A stretch of DNA of 64,000 nucleotides from Leuctra nigra (lineage: Eukaryota > Arthropoda > Insecta > Plecoptera > Leuctridae), in assembly GCA_934045905.1 (NCBI GenBank), contig OW203770.1, forward strand, positions 2,852,001-2,916,000, given 5' to 3'. Under the pieces are notes generated by a model. That model worked only from the letters and a program-made list of their open reading frames with translations. It was not told where the DNA came from and searched no databases. Positions 12,461 through 23,405 of this stretch are shown one piece after another (the stretch's first letter is position 1; every line of letters starts with the position of its first letter). The position numbers were made by a program, and so were the translations under genes.

Positions 12461-12518
12461 TTATTATTTGACTAGATGACGTATGAGGTGGATTGCATGA
12501 ATCTGGCCGGAAGATATG

Positions 12519-13008
12519 CGTATCTATATCTACAGAAATCTTTGGATTTCAACAGGTCCACATCCTGCAGGACCTCTCCACATCCTCCTGACACCACGAG
12601 ATTGATGTGGACCATCGTGTCGAGAAGCAAGGTGCCTGCTAATGGCGCCATCTATCTTCTGATCCTGTGCTGGTCAGACGAGTTGCAACGGCATTTGCAT
12701 TCGCAAGACCCAAACATGTATACAAGATCACTGATCACCAGATCAGACTCGATTAGTGGCTTAAAACTCGGTACCAGGATGTTGTACGCGACGACACGAT
12801 AATTGTTACTGTCCTAAGAATTCTACGCGTTTGTAGCAATAAAGAGTTAATTGTTTCTGATGAAATGTGTAAAATAAGGCGAGATTTTTTTATATTGTAC
12901 GAATTATATGCATATCGATGGATCGCGCGATGCAATAATTGATCAGTTATATTGTTGTGATCGTCCAAAGAAAAGACATGACACACTCAAAACTAATATA
13001 CCTAACTT
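12519..13008. other. Unassigned DNA right of the satellite
   Basis: A 108-codon frame starting in the last monomer runs into this stretch, but no splice signals or family similarity are visible. Nothing else seen. Confidence 0.5.
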
Positions 13009-13406
13009 AAGAGTCCTGAGGACCGCTATGGAAACTGACGGATTGTGTCAAATTTTCCCAAAATACCTAAGTCTCCCCAAGGCGCATTGTTTACTCCACT
13101 GTTATGCAACTTTGGGAGGTAGTTTTGATACCCATTTTCTCGTAATACTATTGAGAAATTTTAAGAAATACTTGAAACAAAAAGAGTTTTTTTTCATATT
13201 TATTCATGAAATATGTGCAAAATAAAACTTTTTTTCTTTAAACATTTTTTAAATTTTATCAAAAGCATTGCGAGAAAATGGGTATCAAAACTACCTCCCG
13301 AAGTTGCATAACAGTGGAGTAAATAATGAGCTTTGGGGAGACTTGGGTATTTTGGGAAAACTTAACACAATCCGTCAGTTTCCATAGCGGTCCTCAGGAC
13401 TCAGAA
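13009..13406. mobile_element. Family H long inverted-repeat element
   Basis: Left arm AGTCCTGAGGACCGCTATGG... is mirrored by CCATAGCGGTCCTCAGGACT at the right end, with an AT-rich middle. The left end is preceded by TTAA (13006-13009) but no matching right TTAA is visible. Partial copies lie at 31136-31200, 54585-54645 and 55605-55850. Confidence 0.85.
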
Positions 13407-14456
13407 CGAAGTACCTATCACGTATTAAAAACCGCCAAGCTCTTATTTCAACAAAATTAAATAAAATCCCCAACTGAATATTTTCTAGCTTGTAGCACGG
13501 GACCCAAGGACTTGATGACCATTTAATTTCCTCGCAAAGAGTGAATGGTACTCTCGGATTTTCGTAAAAGTTCTTGTGATTTGTCCGACCTCTACTGTCC
13601 TATGCCGCGAGTGTCCCTATCCGTGCTCCACTCTCCTCCAGCACGAGTGTACCCGTCTGACCCTTGCTCCAGTATTTAACCGCTGCTCCGCGCTCTGGGG
13701 TCGACCAGTGCCGGGGTGTGGTCATCGTCGTGCCCCCCCCCCCCCCCCCTGCCCCCCTGCCCCGGACACAACAGGTGGACGCCGGCGGCGCGGGCAGGTC
13801 GTGATACAGATACGATGTCCTCGAGGTCACGTCACGTGGTACAACTCGGATGACGGACTCGGACGGTACTACAGTAGTTTTCTATGCCGGCGTATTCGAA
13901 CAAATAAGCGATACGTGATGGAGCCACTTCTGACAGGAAACTAGTGTGACTTTAGGCCGAAATGGGTTACCTATCAGAAACGACTTTAATATTAGATTGT
14001 AACTTCGTAGTGCTTCAGATTAAGGAAATTATCACTCCCCTTGCTAAAACCATGTTCGGGTAATCATTTAAAAATAACTCATTGCTGGATAAAACTCCAA
14101 AACGTCTTAATACAAGGTAAATTCATACTCAGACTCATCAGCTGTCAAAGTCTGCATTCTAGCAACTTATGACCGCATTTAACCTGTTCTATGAATTGAT
14201 AAGTATGTATTTATATATATTAGCAGTTTATAAACATTACATTGTTGATTTAAAACAAGGAGAAACATTTTAGATCAGAAAATAAAACTAAAACTGAGCC
14301 GCTTGGTAACCCATCTCGGGTAAACGTAGTTTCCACAGGAAACTTTTTTAATCCGTCGTTGGGCCTAGATAGGTAACAAAATGACGTCATTTCCGGCTTT
14401 GATTTCCGGTACAAATAATTACAGCACAGAGTGTTTACATTATTAAAAATTACCCA

Positions 14457-14464
<8 letters not shown>
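13407..14464. other. Unassigned DNA with a GC-rich patch and poly-C run
   Basis: 13570-13860 is GC-rich with a run of about 18 C near 13733-13750. A 122-codon frame crosses it with no recognisable product. 13892-13931 repeats a piece found at 14935-14981 (GATACGTGATGGAGCCACTT). The rest is AT-rich. Confidence 0.45.

Positions 14465-14490
<26 letters not shown>
14464..14490. repeat. Poly(A) run
   Basis: About 27 consecutive A. Confidence 0.9.
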
Positions 14491-14813
14491 CATAGTACAA
14501 AGATGTAGTCTGAAGTCGTCTCTTGTTTTCATATGAAAACTATTTATTGGGCAGAGATTAGAACGCGGCAAGATGACGAAAATTTGAAAAAATGGAAAAC
14601 ACATAAACACATAAACACATATTACTCAAACCGTAACTCTTCAAGTTCAAACAAAATATGTTTTTATTAAATTTTTAACCTATTTCATGTCGAATCAACA
14701 AATGCATTTTTATATGTCCTTCCCATTTGGCTAAGACTTTAGAAAATCTTTCGCCATCATAAAACACAGTGGCTCTTTCGCAGCATGTATCTCTAAAACA
14801 TAGAATTTGGGAG

Positions 14814-14880
14814 CTCCCTCCCTCCCTCCCTCCCTCCCTCCCTCACTCCCTCCCTCCCTCCCTCCCTCCCTCCCTCCCTC
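14814..14880. repeat. (CTCC)n microsatellite
   Basis: CTCC repeats for about 65 bp with one CTCA interruption. Confidence 0.95.
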
Positions 14881-14929
14881 GCCATAAAACATTAAACTAA
14901 CTTCGAAGTCAAATTTGACTGGACTTTGC

Positions 14930-15165
14930 TATATTCGAACAAATAAGCGATACGTGATGGAGCCACTTCTGACAGGAAACTTTTTAGATGCACTTTTTTA
15001 TTTTGAAGTTCGTGTTTCCATAGGGCAGTGAAAAAGGAGAAACAATTGAAATTTTGATTTAGTTACAAGTTTACTTTTTCAGCCATAACAAACAACTTAA
15101 AGCAAATATAATTTAATTTATTTATATAAATAAACCCTTTATATCCTCCATTATACACCCTCACA
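14930..15165. repeat. Dispersed repeat, first copy
   Basis: Closely matches 50935-51172: both carry GATGGAGCCACTTCTGACAG and CAGTGAAAAAGGAGAAACAA. It has no inverted ends and no coding potential, so the class is unknown. Confidence 0.8.
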
Positions 15166-15170
15166 TATTC

Positions 15171-15275
15171 TGGGAAGGCTTCTTACTAATAGGCCACGAT
15201 CGCCTCCTTCACATCGATTCGTCATCATCATTCACATGTCGCCTTCGCCTAGTTGTAGCAAAGTGCAACGCTAAA
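15171..15275 (+). mobile_element. SINE tail fragment
   Basis: AATAGGCCACGATCGCCTCC and a worn GCAAAGTGCAACGCTAAA tail. Confidence 0.65.
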
Positions 15276-15469
15276 AGTATACTTGCGGCATGGTCCAGTT
15301 TGTCAGCGACTCCATAAAATAATTCAAATTAACAAATTATAAAACGTCTGACCTTTCACCAAAAGACTCATAAAAAAATCATGGAATTAAAATAAAATCA
15401 AGTCCGGTGGTAGTAAAATGTTGAAGACGCTCTCTTTCCATCAGTTTCAATATCAACTACTTTCTAAGC

Positions 15470-15650
15470 GGCTGACTTATTGGCGACCTCCAGGCAAGAT
15501 GGCGGCTGATTGATCGACTGAGCCACCGCGGCCGCGTCCGTCTCCGAACTACTTTCCCGACCGAGCTACCCCCGCGTGTACCGACCGAGCCCACGGCGCC
15601 CACAGCAGTCACGTGACCATGTGGCTTCTGCGCACTTCGCTGTGAGGATT
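15470..15650. promoter_or_regulatory. GC-rich island with E-box and YY1-like motifs (candidate)
   Basis: Contains CAAGATGGCGGCTG (matches the YY1 core AAGATGGCGGC), GCGGCCGC and GTCACGTGACC. No gene start is evident next to it, so function is inference only. Confidence 0.2.
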
Positions 15651-15654
15651 ATAA

Positions 15655-15945
15655 TAAGCTGTCCAGATTAAGTTTTCTAGTTTTAGGATGACGGTTCTCG
15701 ACATTTCTGTCGGAGGAAAGCAATTTTATCAATTTTGCATTGCACTTTTTCGGAATGTAATCAAGGTCTACAATTGTAATTTGACTGATGTCAAAAAATA
15801 CAGTTATATTGAAGTATTCTCTTACACAATGACTCATGTCACCATTACAAATATGATTGGATGAAGACAGAATACTTGTTTTAGAACTCATCTCAAAAAT
15901 CATTGAAATAGACTTACGCCATTCTACCTCTGAGGTACAGATTTT
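15655..15945 (-). mobile_element. Family I element, minus orientation
   Basis: Shares TTACACAATGACTCATGTCA and the end CCATTCTACCTCTGAGGTAC with 35131-35376. Confidence 0.75.
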
Positions 15946-16021
15946 TTTAACCAAAAACGTATTTCTTCAGTAGATAAAGCTAGGAAAACCATTTTTTCTT
16001 TTACTTATTTTAACGTGTTAT

Positions 16022-16216
16022 TGAACGTCGCACTGTTCTGCAGCGAGGCTAATGGCGACAGATGAATGGTTATGATGATGATTGGGAGATGATGGTGAAG
16101 AGTAGGTAAGGATGGACCTTGGGAAGGAGGCGGTCGTGGCCTATTAGTAGGGTACCTTCCCAGCATTTGTCTCTCGACTGAATAAAAAAGCACTATACAC
16201 ACCTCAGTCAGAATTA
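16022..16216 (-). mobile_element. SINE, minus strand, lacking the tRNA head
   Basis: Starts with the reversed tail GAACGTCGCACTGTTCTGCA, then the ATTATGATGATG-type segment and GGCGGTCGTGGCCTATTAGT, ending in the CAGTCGAGAG region. Confidence 0.85.
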
Positions 16217-16247
16217 GGGGCCCTATTTTAAAACTTTAAAATTCCCA

Positions 16248-16575
16248 AGAGGCAAAGAAGAGAACGGGAATCGCACGGTTCGTCAGAACGTCATTTTAAA
16301 TTTCTTCCCACTAAATAATTTAAAAAAAAACAGATAGTAACGACCCATAACAGCCTAATAGACTAAATAATGCCGCACACTGGAGTTCATTATGACCTCT
16401 GGTGCGACCTCAAAGTGTTAAATACGATTAGTAAAATAATCGTATTTAACACTTTGAGGTCGCATCAGAGGTCATAAAGTACTCCAGTGTGCGGCATTAT
16501 TTAGTCTATTAGGTTGTAATGGGTCGTTACTATCTGATTTTTAAAAATTATTTTGTGGGAAGACAAAATTTAAGA
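16248..16575. mobile_element. Family B foldback element
   Basis: AGAGGCAAAG at the left, GGGAATCGCACGGTTCGTCA, then both copies of CACTGGAGTTCATTATGACC in inverted orientation around AAATACGATTAGTAAAATAA. The right arm ends after GTGGGAAGACAAAATTT. Confidence 0.9.
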
Positions 16576-16915
16576 AAATCACTTTGAAGAACAGCGCGTT
16601 TTCCGATGGCCGTGAGCCGGATTCCATCGGAATGGAAATGGGAAACCCCAGGAAGAACCGCCTCGGCCTTCTGCGTGTGCGCCTGCGCCATCTGCGCACG
16701 CACTTGTGACGCGCGTGACTGGCGTGACAACGCGTGACCTTGCGTGGTGACATATCTGCCATTGTTCGCCGGCCATTTGCATACAATCCTCGCGGAGTAG
16801 TTAGTATGCCGCACGGCCGCCAGCGGGCGACACTTCCTGTGCGCAATATGGCGCGTCCACTTCGCACATTTGTCACGTGGGTGATGCATGGGTCGCATCG
16901 GCCGTCTCAACAGTT
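16576..16915. promoter_or_regulatory. CpG-rich island (candidate regulatory DNA)
   Basis: Dense CpG compared with the flanks, several TGCGC/GCGCA pairs, an octamer-like ATTTGCAT at 16774-16781 and GTCACGTGGGTG near 16873. GATTCCATCGGAATGG is shared in diverged form with 50611-50630, so part may be repeat. Long frames on the minus strand here have no recognisable product. Confidence 0.25.
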
Positions 16916-17700
16916 CAATTCCAACACTTACATCAACTATGAACTGTAAATACGCGTTGGCATGAAAGTTGCTGCTCTTTAATAGATCTTGGAAATAGAA
17001 CGGTATAACAAACAATGTATCAAAATGTCTCAAAACGAGTACATCGTGATAACTACTTTGAAATGTCTCTGAATTCTTTAGCAATTTTCCGTGAAGTTAT
17101 TTACGAATTTGGATGAAAACTGTCAAAAACGTGTGTCCCAATGACCGTGCAAAATTCGGTCAAAATGGTTCCAAAAAATTAACAAACTGATATTAATTAA
17201 TATTGATAATATACCTACGTAATATAATATGTATGGATTAAAATATCCATTTATTAAAACCATTACATGATCTTAATAGAAAACTAGACAAGTGACCGCT
17301 CAAAACAATATAGAAAAAGTGGTTGTCTCTAAAACAGTCGAGGACATCAAACAAGCCACTCGAACCAACTTATTGTCAACACCAGAAGAATAAACACCAA
17401 CTCTTAATTCTAAACATGATCACCGCAGTTCGAATTCCCCGAAACAAGCCTTCACCTTTCCCACATTCGAAATTCCCAAGAATCACATTCAAAACAACCG
17501 CCGTCCATGAACCGATCCAAATCAAGGTTCAATTCAAATAATAAAACGTTCCATTCCGCTTTCAATACGAATCCGCCATGTTGTTCGTAACAAATCAACC
17601 CAGAACTCTTTTGAATCCCAACATTCGATTTCAAAAAGGTTCTTATTTATAATTCAACTGGTCAAGATCGTGTTTTCTTCTCTATTGATGAGACTTGGGT
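16916..17700. other. Unassigned AT-rich DNA
   Basis: No supported exon, RNA gene or repeat family recognised. Confidence 0.5.
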
Positions 17701-17714
17701 GAGAAACGAAGAGC

Positions 17715-17960
17715 ATCCATTATGCCGTGGATTTGTCAAGGTAGAGAGAGGTTACGCTCTAGGAGTCGGCATCGGCACGGCATGGTCTATATAGCCGCCC
17801 TGTCATTAGCCGCGCCGTGCCGAGCCGCACCAATTAGACGGTGTAATTGGAGTGGTGTCGCGCAGTGAATATAGAGGGCGGTGATTGCCTGACGGTGTCG
17901 TGGTGTAATCACGTTACAGACCAAGTTGGCTCAGTGAGATCCCGGGTTCGTTTCAAACCA
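17715..17960. other. GC-rich segment with short inverted motifs
   Basis: CGGCACGGC and GCCGTGCCG-type inverted words surround GTCTATATAGCCGCCC. A TTGGCTCAGTGAGATCCCGG segment recalls a degenerate tRNA head. No gene seen. Confidence 0.3.
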
Positions 17961-18204
17961 CCGATCATAATCTTTGACTTTATTGTGGGCTCTTTAGTAG
18001 CCAAAACAGGGTGAATCAAAATCAGCTCCAGTGTATTTTAGGCCGCTTGTTCCTGAAACAGCCCACAAAATGTGGGCCAAATGGCTTCATGAAAATAATA
18101 GCCATTTTGGCTCCAAATTTAGGGTCTGTTTAAGGAAAAAGGACCTAGATACACTGAAGTTCTTTATGATTCACCCTGTTTTTGCTACTTGTTTTTATAA
18201 AAGG

Positions 18205-18310
18205 GGATTCTCTACTAATAGGCCACGACCGTCTAATTTATTAACCAATCATCATCATAATCATTCATGGCGCCATTAGCCTATAGTTGCAGAACAGTGC
18301 GTCGTTAACA
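18205..18310 (+). mobile_element. SINE tail fragment, internally deleted
   Basis: TACTAATAGGCCACGACCGT, CATCATAATCATTCATGGCG and GCAGAACAGTGCGTCGTTAA. Confidence 0.8.
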
Positions 18311-18429
18311 CCGTTTCGAGAAAAAGTTTCAAGTATTCCTGAGGAATTTTCATAAATTATAAAATGAAGAACACAAATTTGAAAATTATTTTTTGAATCA
18401 AATGAACACAGATTTAAAGGGAAATGATT

Positions 18430-18500
18430 TTCTAGAGGCAAATGATGGAAAGGTTCCGTGCTATAGACCACGACTCCCTCCTTCCCACCGCCCATACTAC
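18430..18500 (+). mobile_element. SINE body fragment
   Basis: AGGCAAATGATGGAAAGGTT followed by GACCACGACTCCCTCCTTCC. Confidence 0.7.
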
Positions 18501-18889
18501 CACACACTTATCGATTATATATAGAGTGATATTAATACTTTTCAATGAACCAGTCACCAAAAGTTGTCTTTAGCAGTATAAAAGTGCATCTGTAATTCAT
18601 GTTTAAATTACAGTTCGATAGAAACGGTCTGCATTTATGACTCGAATTTCTTCAAAGACGCGCTTTACAATTAAAATAATTTTACATTTCGTTCGCGCAC
18701 GTTCTGCACTCTCGTCTAAAGCCAAAGCAAAACTACGTCCAGAGAGAAAATCCCCGATTACCGCCGCCACGCTGTAAGGGTCATTATCCCGCCGCGCAGC
18801 ATTAGAACTTCGCTCTTAGGGTAATTGCCTGCGCGAGCATTGTCCACCGCACGATCGCGGACTGTCGGATGGAACTAATCTATCTGGAG

Positions 18890-18966
18890 CGGTCACGTGA
18901 CACTCTGGACACGTGACCGTGTGGCGAGGTCAGGTGAAGCGTGACGTCATCATTGTCATGGCAACC
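18890..18966. promoter_or_regulatory. Motif cluster: two CACGTGAC, one TGACGTCA, one X-box half
   Basis: GTCACGTGAC at 18892-18901, ACACGTGACC at 18910-18919, TGACGTCA at 18942-18949 and GTCATGGCAACC at 18955-18966. The surroundings (18700-18960) are GC-rich. No adjacent gene was found. Confidence 0.3.
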
Positions 18967-19042
18967 AGATGAGAGATGAAAGATGAGAGTCACAAAATAC
19001 ACAGGTAAAGAACGCTAAAGTAAATTTTTTTGAAAAATGAGT

Positions 19043-19413
19043 TTAAGACGGCTGGGTAGTGAGATATTGATTTTTATCAATATCTTTTAACAATGTAATT
19101 GTTAACGAAACAAGGCTTTGTACGAGTATTCAGAACAGTTCAATGAAAATAATTTTATAGATTGTAATGGTTTATTAGATTAACTTTGTCCTACAGACGT
19201 TTAGTGCCCGAAAATTAATAAAATTATGGCACTAAACATCTGTAGAACAAAATAAAACTAATAACTTATTCCAAACTAAGAAATTATTTTGATTAAACTG
19301 TCCTGAATACTCGTACAAAGCCCTATTTTGTTAACAATTACATTGGTAAAAGATATTGACACAAATCGATTAGAAAACTCTTCAAGGCCACGCTCACTAC
19401 TCAGCCCTCTTAA
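19043..19413. mobile_element. Family A palindromic MITE with TTAA ends, left end partly deleted
   Basis: Begins TTAAGACGGCTGGGTAGTGA and ends CTCACTACTCAGCCCTCTTAA. The segment between GTAGTGAG and ATATTGATTTTTATCAATAT is shortened compared with other copies. TTAA at both ends fits a piggyBac-type target duplication. Confidence 0.9.
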
Positions 19414-19850
19414 GGTTAGTCTACACTACGCAAAACTCCTTTGCATTAGCACCTTCACATCTTGACAAATATTGCTCTGTCATCTAAAGATCAGCGTGGT
19501 CCACACAGAGCCTCGGCGCTAGAAGGGCGTAAGTCCATCATATGAACTCAAGAACTGGTCAGTAATTCCGCATTAGACACTTCCACGTGACAAACCGTCC
19601 CAGCCCTGTGACATCGGATAATCACCCTCTGATTGGTCAAGCTCGGCACGTGACTGCCAGGCGACACCTCATTGGCCGGACACATCATGGGTGATTACCT
19701 AGATGAGATGCGAAATGGACCGTGAACTGAGTCGTGGTTATGTTGAGGGAATTACATTTGGTGACATGGGTGGGACGGTGATCATTAATCTTCTCTTGGA
19801 ACTGTGAAGCTATTGGAGACGTGACGAGTTGCAAGATGGCGGAGTCATTG
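19414..19850. other. Unassigned mixed DNA
   Basis: Contains GCACGTGACTGCC near 19648 and a YY1-like CAAGATGGCGGAG near 19831. No gene seen. Confidence 0.4.
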
Positions 19851-19854
19851 TGTC

Positions 19855-19915
19855 TGTATTTCAGAGGTAGAAGGGCGGAAGTCATTTTACTCGTTTTTTA
19901 AATGATGTAATCAAG
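19855..19915. mobile_element. Family I fragment
   Basis: TTTCAGAGGTAGAAGGGCGG matches the end of family I. Confidence 0.6.
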
Positions 19916-20198
19916 TCCATCTTGCTCTATCTTGATCTATCTTGCACACATACTCTTATCATTCTAACTTTATCGTGTAAAGTTTTTGAGAGCTGCCCTA
20001 CTATTGGTTCAAAAATGAAAATATCTCCCGATTGGTCGAAAATCAATATGTTCCGATAAAGTTCAAATTGTGAATGGACATTAAGACTACCATTTTCTCT
20101 TATTTTACAAGCTTTCAGCCCAATCGGTAGAGAATACTTATTGATATTTAAAAATAGAATGGCAGAAGAAATTTGATCAACATTTAATTTCCATTTTT

Positions 20199-20885
20199 TC
20201 GAGCGACTCCTTTTGACTCTTTTTTGACACATACCCTTTTTTGGCTGCTAGCAATAGAAGTTGCACCGTTTCACTGATCGATCTGAAATTTTGCACACAT
20301 GTAAATACAACCTTTTCTGTTTCCATTTCTTGGTTAAAATTTAAATAAGCATCTCCTGATATGCTGAAAAATGAAAATGATCTAAGATAAATCTGATCAA
20401 ACTCATATTTTGCATTATCATTAAGACCAACATTGTCTCTTATTTTACAAATTTTCAACTCAATCAGTTAAGAACGTATGAACTTATTGAAATTTTTAAT
20501 AGCTGTCAGAAATGAAGTATCGAAATGAATGTTTTCCAGTGCCAATTGAATTGAATCCGTTTAGCTTTATATGTACCAGGGTGCTTAGATGCTATTTTCA
20601 AGTTTCGATGAAAAGCTATACTTTTATGTTGATTGATTGAGTGGCTCATATTTCAATTCAATATGGATGTATACGTTTTCTGTGCGTTGTGTACGCATTT
20701 CCGGTTCGAGCATTTACACGTACCCGTGCTCGCTCATCAACGCGTTACACTGAGCGTTTTCCTAGTTTTATTTTGATCGAGTGGATCGTATTTCAATTCA
20801 CTATGGATGTAAATTATGTTTCCTGTGCGTTACGATATTCCGGCTGGAGATGTTGCGCGTTTTCAGAGCGTTTTCCTAGTATACA
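20199..20885 (+). mobile_element. Family F element with Helitron-like 3' end
   Basis: Starts GAGCGACTCCTTTTGACTCT, then GATCGATCTGAAATTTTGCA and ATTTCAATTCAATATGGATG. Near 20729 it reaches CGCTCATC...TGAGCG followed by TTTTCCTAG at 20757-20765, then a second partial repeat of the last part ends AGAGCGTTTTCCTAG at about 20880. Non-coding. Confidence 0.75.
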
Positions 20886-20889
20886 TTAT

Positions 20890-21480
20890 GAATAGACCAA
20901 AACAGAAATGACTAGTGCCATCTATATCCGGTTTGGAACTACTTACCATTCCGTGTGTTCCGGTGGTGACATAAAATATCAATTTAGTTTCAATTCACAC
21001 TTTTAAATAAATGGAATTCAAAGTTCACCTATCCATAATTAAATAATAGTATTCTTGATATCAATACATTATATATAAAATATTCTTTGTTAAAATAATT
21101 TTATAACAGCCAAAGACAAATTTTAAAAAACAAAAAAGAACAATCAAAAATTAATAAGGCAGCCTTCTTATTGCATTATAATTTTCGTATGCAGAAGTCA
21201 GTGATTTAGAGATGTCACACGGGTCATGGTGTAAAATTGTCAACTTCACGCATGCGCATGGAATTTCTGTTTAGGTCTATTGAAATGATCTACTTGTCGA
21301 TGCACTGGCCGGCAGATGTGTGCCGTGATATCTACTCTTGACCCCTGTGGACCAACAGCCTCCCATCTCGCTCGCATCAGTGGAGCGAGATGTATTGAAT
21401 CCGATCAATTGATTGGCTCCTTCACGCTCAATTGGTTCGCATTCACCAGGGGTCACGTGTACTGTTACTTCGACCAATCA
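20890..21480. other. Unassigned DNA
   Basis: AT-rich to 21270, then mixed composition. No gene or family recognised. Confidence 0.45.
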
Positions 21481-21487
21481 GCCGCGA

Positions 21488-21875
21488 GCACTGATATCAG
21501 ATCCAATATCAACAGTAGAGCATAATAGCCCTTACTGCATGAGGCCGTAAGGGTGAAATTACTATTCTTAGACATGGGAAAATGACACTTAATGCGATGG
21601 GACATAAGGCTGACATTAGCACTGATATCAGATCCAATACCATAGCATAGCATTATAACCCTTAGTGCGGGGCCGTAAGGGTGAAATTACTATTCTTAGA
21701 CATGGTAAAATGACACTTAATGCAAATGACATAAGGGTGACATTAGCACTGATATCAGATCCAATACCATAACCTTAGACTTGCATTATAACCCTTAGTG
21801 CGGGTCCGTAAGGGTAAAATTACTATTCTACGACATGGGAAAATGACACTTAATGCGAAATGACCATACTATCAG
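21488..21875. repeat. Tandem repeat, ~129 bp unit, 3 copies
   Basis: GCACTGATATCAGATCCAAT starts at 21488, 21619 and 21746. Each unit also carries GTAAGGGTGAAATTACTATT and AAAATGACACTTAATGC. A worn partial unit (CATAAGGGTGAAATTACTAT) follows at 22007-22075. Confidence 0.9.
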
Positions 21876-22223
21876 GACACTGCAGTGACACTACCTTACT
21901 CCATACCATATCTATTATCTACCAACTAAGATCATATCAGTTCTTACGATTATTCCAATACAAAGCTCACAATCAATATAGAATTATCACCCTTACTGCA
22001 CGATACCATAAGGGTGAAATTACTATACTTAGACATTGGAAAATGACATTTAGAGAATAATGGTCATAAGGGTGACATTCTATCAGGATACATTGCTGTG
22101 ATTGTAAAAAGCTCATCGTCAGAATGCACCCAAATAGAAGAGTGGCCAAACAACATGCACAAGGCGGTGTATTTCTTAAGGTGCTGCAAGCGCGAGCGAT
22201 TTTGCTGCTTTTTGTAGACACTT

Positions 22224-22519
22224 TTTGCGATACGATTGGAGACGAAATGGGTAGACCAAATTATTTGAAATTTTAATCGTGATTAGATAAAATACAAACT
22301 TAGGGTTATCCCTGGGTACATTTTTAATTTTTGGTTTCGTTAATTAGTAATAATTAGTTGATTTTTGGTGAAAAACTAGCTATTTTCTCGTCTCCCTGGG
22401 CGCCGTATAAAATTAAATTTCAAAAATGTGCTAAAGGATAACCCTAAGTTTGTATCATGATTAAAATTTGAGATCAATTGGTTTACGGGTTTGGTCTCCA
22501 ATCGTATCGCAAATTTCAT
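22224..22519. repeat. Long inverted repeat
   Basis: TTTGCGATACGATTGGAGAC on the left is mirrored by GTCTCCAATCGTATCGCAAA on the right. Inner arms AACTTAGGGTTATCC and GGATAACCCTAAGTT also pair. No coding potential. Confidence 0.9.
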
Positions 22520-22559
22520 AGTTTTGCGCGGTTTTGTTGAATAACAGGCGCCTAATTAA

Positions 22560-22970
22560 CGATGCCATAAGCAAAAATTAAAAAGGGCTACTAATATACA
22601 ATCAGACTGATCATGTGAACATCCTGTAAAAGTTACACTCACTTATGAAACAATTTTTCTCTCTCAATTTTCTAAAACGGCCGAGCGCTAGTATCACCTC
22701 CGTGACCGTTACGACCATTGTGCTCTAAGGGTCATTCTCATGTGTTTTACTATAGAAACTTCGCCCTTACGGCATGATGTAATAAAGGTTGAAATGCTCA
22801 TGTAACGCGAATATGAGCTATGGTCGCGGCTCGGGATCACGAAGTCACGTGACTCGTATTAATCCGTGTGTTTGTTCTGAGTGTTTGTCTTTGCGCAGGT
22901 GCAGAGAACATTACGAAATAATTGCCTCGCAAACACAGACCAACAGAGTAGAAGACAGCCATTACAAATC
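22560..22970. other. Unassigned DNA
   Basis: No gene or repeat family recognised. GAAGTCACGTGACTCG lies at 22840-22855. Confidence 0.4.
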
Positions 22971-22973
22971 TAA

Positions 22974-23405
22974 TTGAGCGAGCGACTCCTTTTGGCTTCA
23001 TTTGGCACGGACGTCTGTTTTTTATTATTATTTTTTTTCTGCTATTAACCGATACACAGGTCGCACCGTTTCACCGATCGATCTGAAATTTTGCACACAT
23101 GTAAATACAACCTTCTCTGTTTGCAGACCCTAATAAAATTTAAATAAATATCTCCTGATAGGCTGAAAAATGAAAATGGTGGAAAATGAAAAATAATACC
23201 ATCATTGTATCTTATTTTACAAATATTCATCCCAATGAACTTAATTACATTTTTAATAGCTTTCAGTCATGAAGTATCGAAATGAATGTTTTCCAGTGCC
23301 AATTGAATTGAATCTGATTTGCTATGCACCAGGGATGCTTAGAATCATATTTCAATTCAATATGGATGTATATGTTTTCTGTGCGTGCAATGTCGTTCCG
23401 TTCAG
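22974..23405 (+). mobile_element. Family F element, internally diverged, 3' end lost
   Basis: Starts TTGAGCGAGCGACTCCTTTT, contains CCGATCGATCTGAAATTTTG and TTTCAATTCAATATGGATGT. It ends after TGTGCGTGCAATG without the CTAG terminus. Confidence 0.8.

Larger units (their letters stand above)
5211..12518. repeat. Satellite array, ~172 bp monomer, 42 complete copies plus a partial
   Basis: Seen: the anchor TTATTATTTGACTAG recurs at 5221, 5391, 5561, 5732, 5908 and so on to 12461. This gives 42 intervals of 169, 170, 171, 176 or 177 bp (mean 172.4). Length variants come from a 7-bp TGTATTG-type insertion before the TGACGTCA site, an extra G in GTGGGTGTCC, and 1-bp losses in GAAGTGATTAC monomers. 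Monomers are very similar head to tail. The left end is hidden by the N gap. On the right the last monomer breaks off near 12518 after CTGGCCGGAAGATATGCG. The short open frames inside, such as two identical 60-codon frames 2406 bp apart, are array artefacts. The length is close to a nucleosome repeat. There is no resemblance to primate alpha satellite beyond length. Confidence 0.98.

Noticed and set aside
5211..12518. CRISPR-like array
   Set aside because: The whole ~172-bp unit is repeated with no unique spacers, in an animal genome.
5211..12518. Alpha-satellite identity
   Set aside because: Only the monomer length is similar. No sequence resemblance or CENP-B box was seen.
13576..13944. 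122-codon frame in GC-rich DNA
   Set aside because: Contains a poly-C derived proline run and a fragment of a dispersed repeat. No homology is recognised.
16541..17084. 111- and 178-codon minus-strand frames
   Set aside because: They run through a family B arm and a CpG-rich patch in two overlapping frames, neither with splice signals or a known domain.
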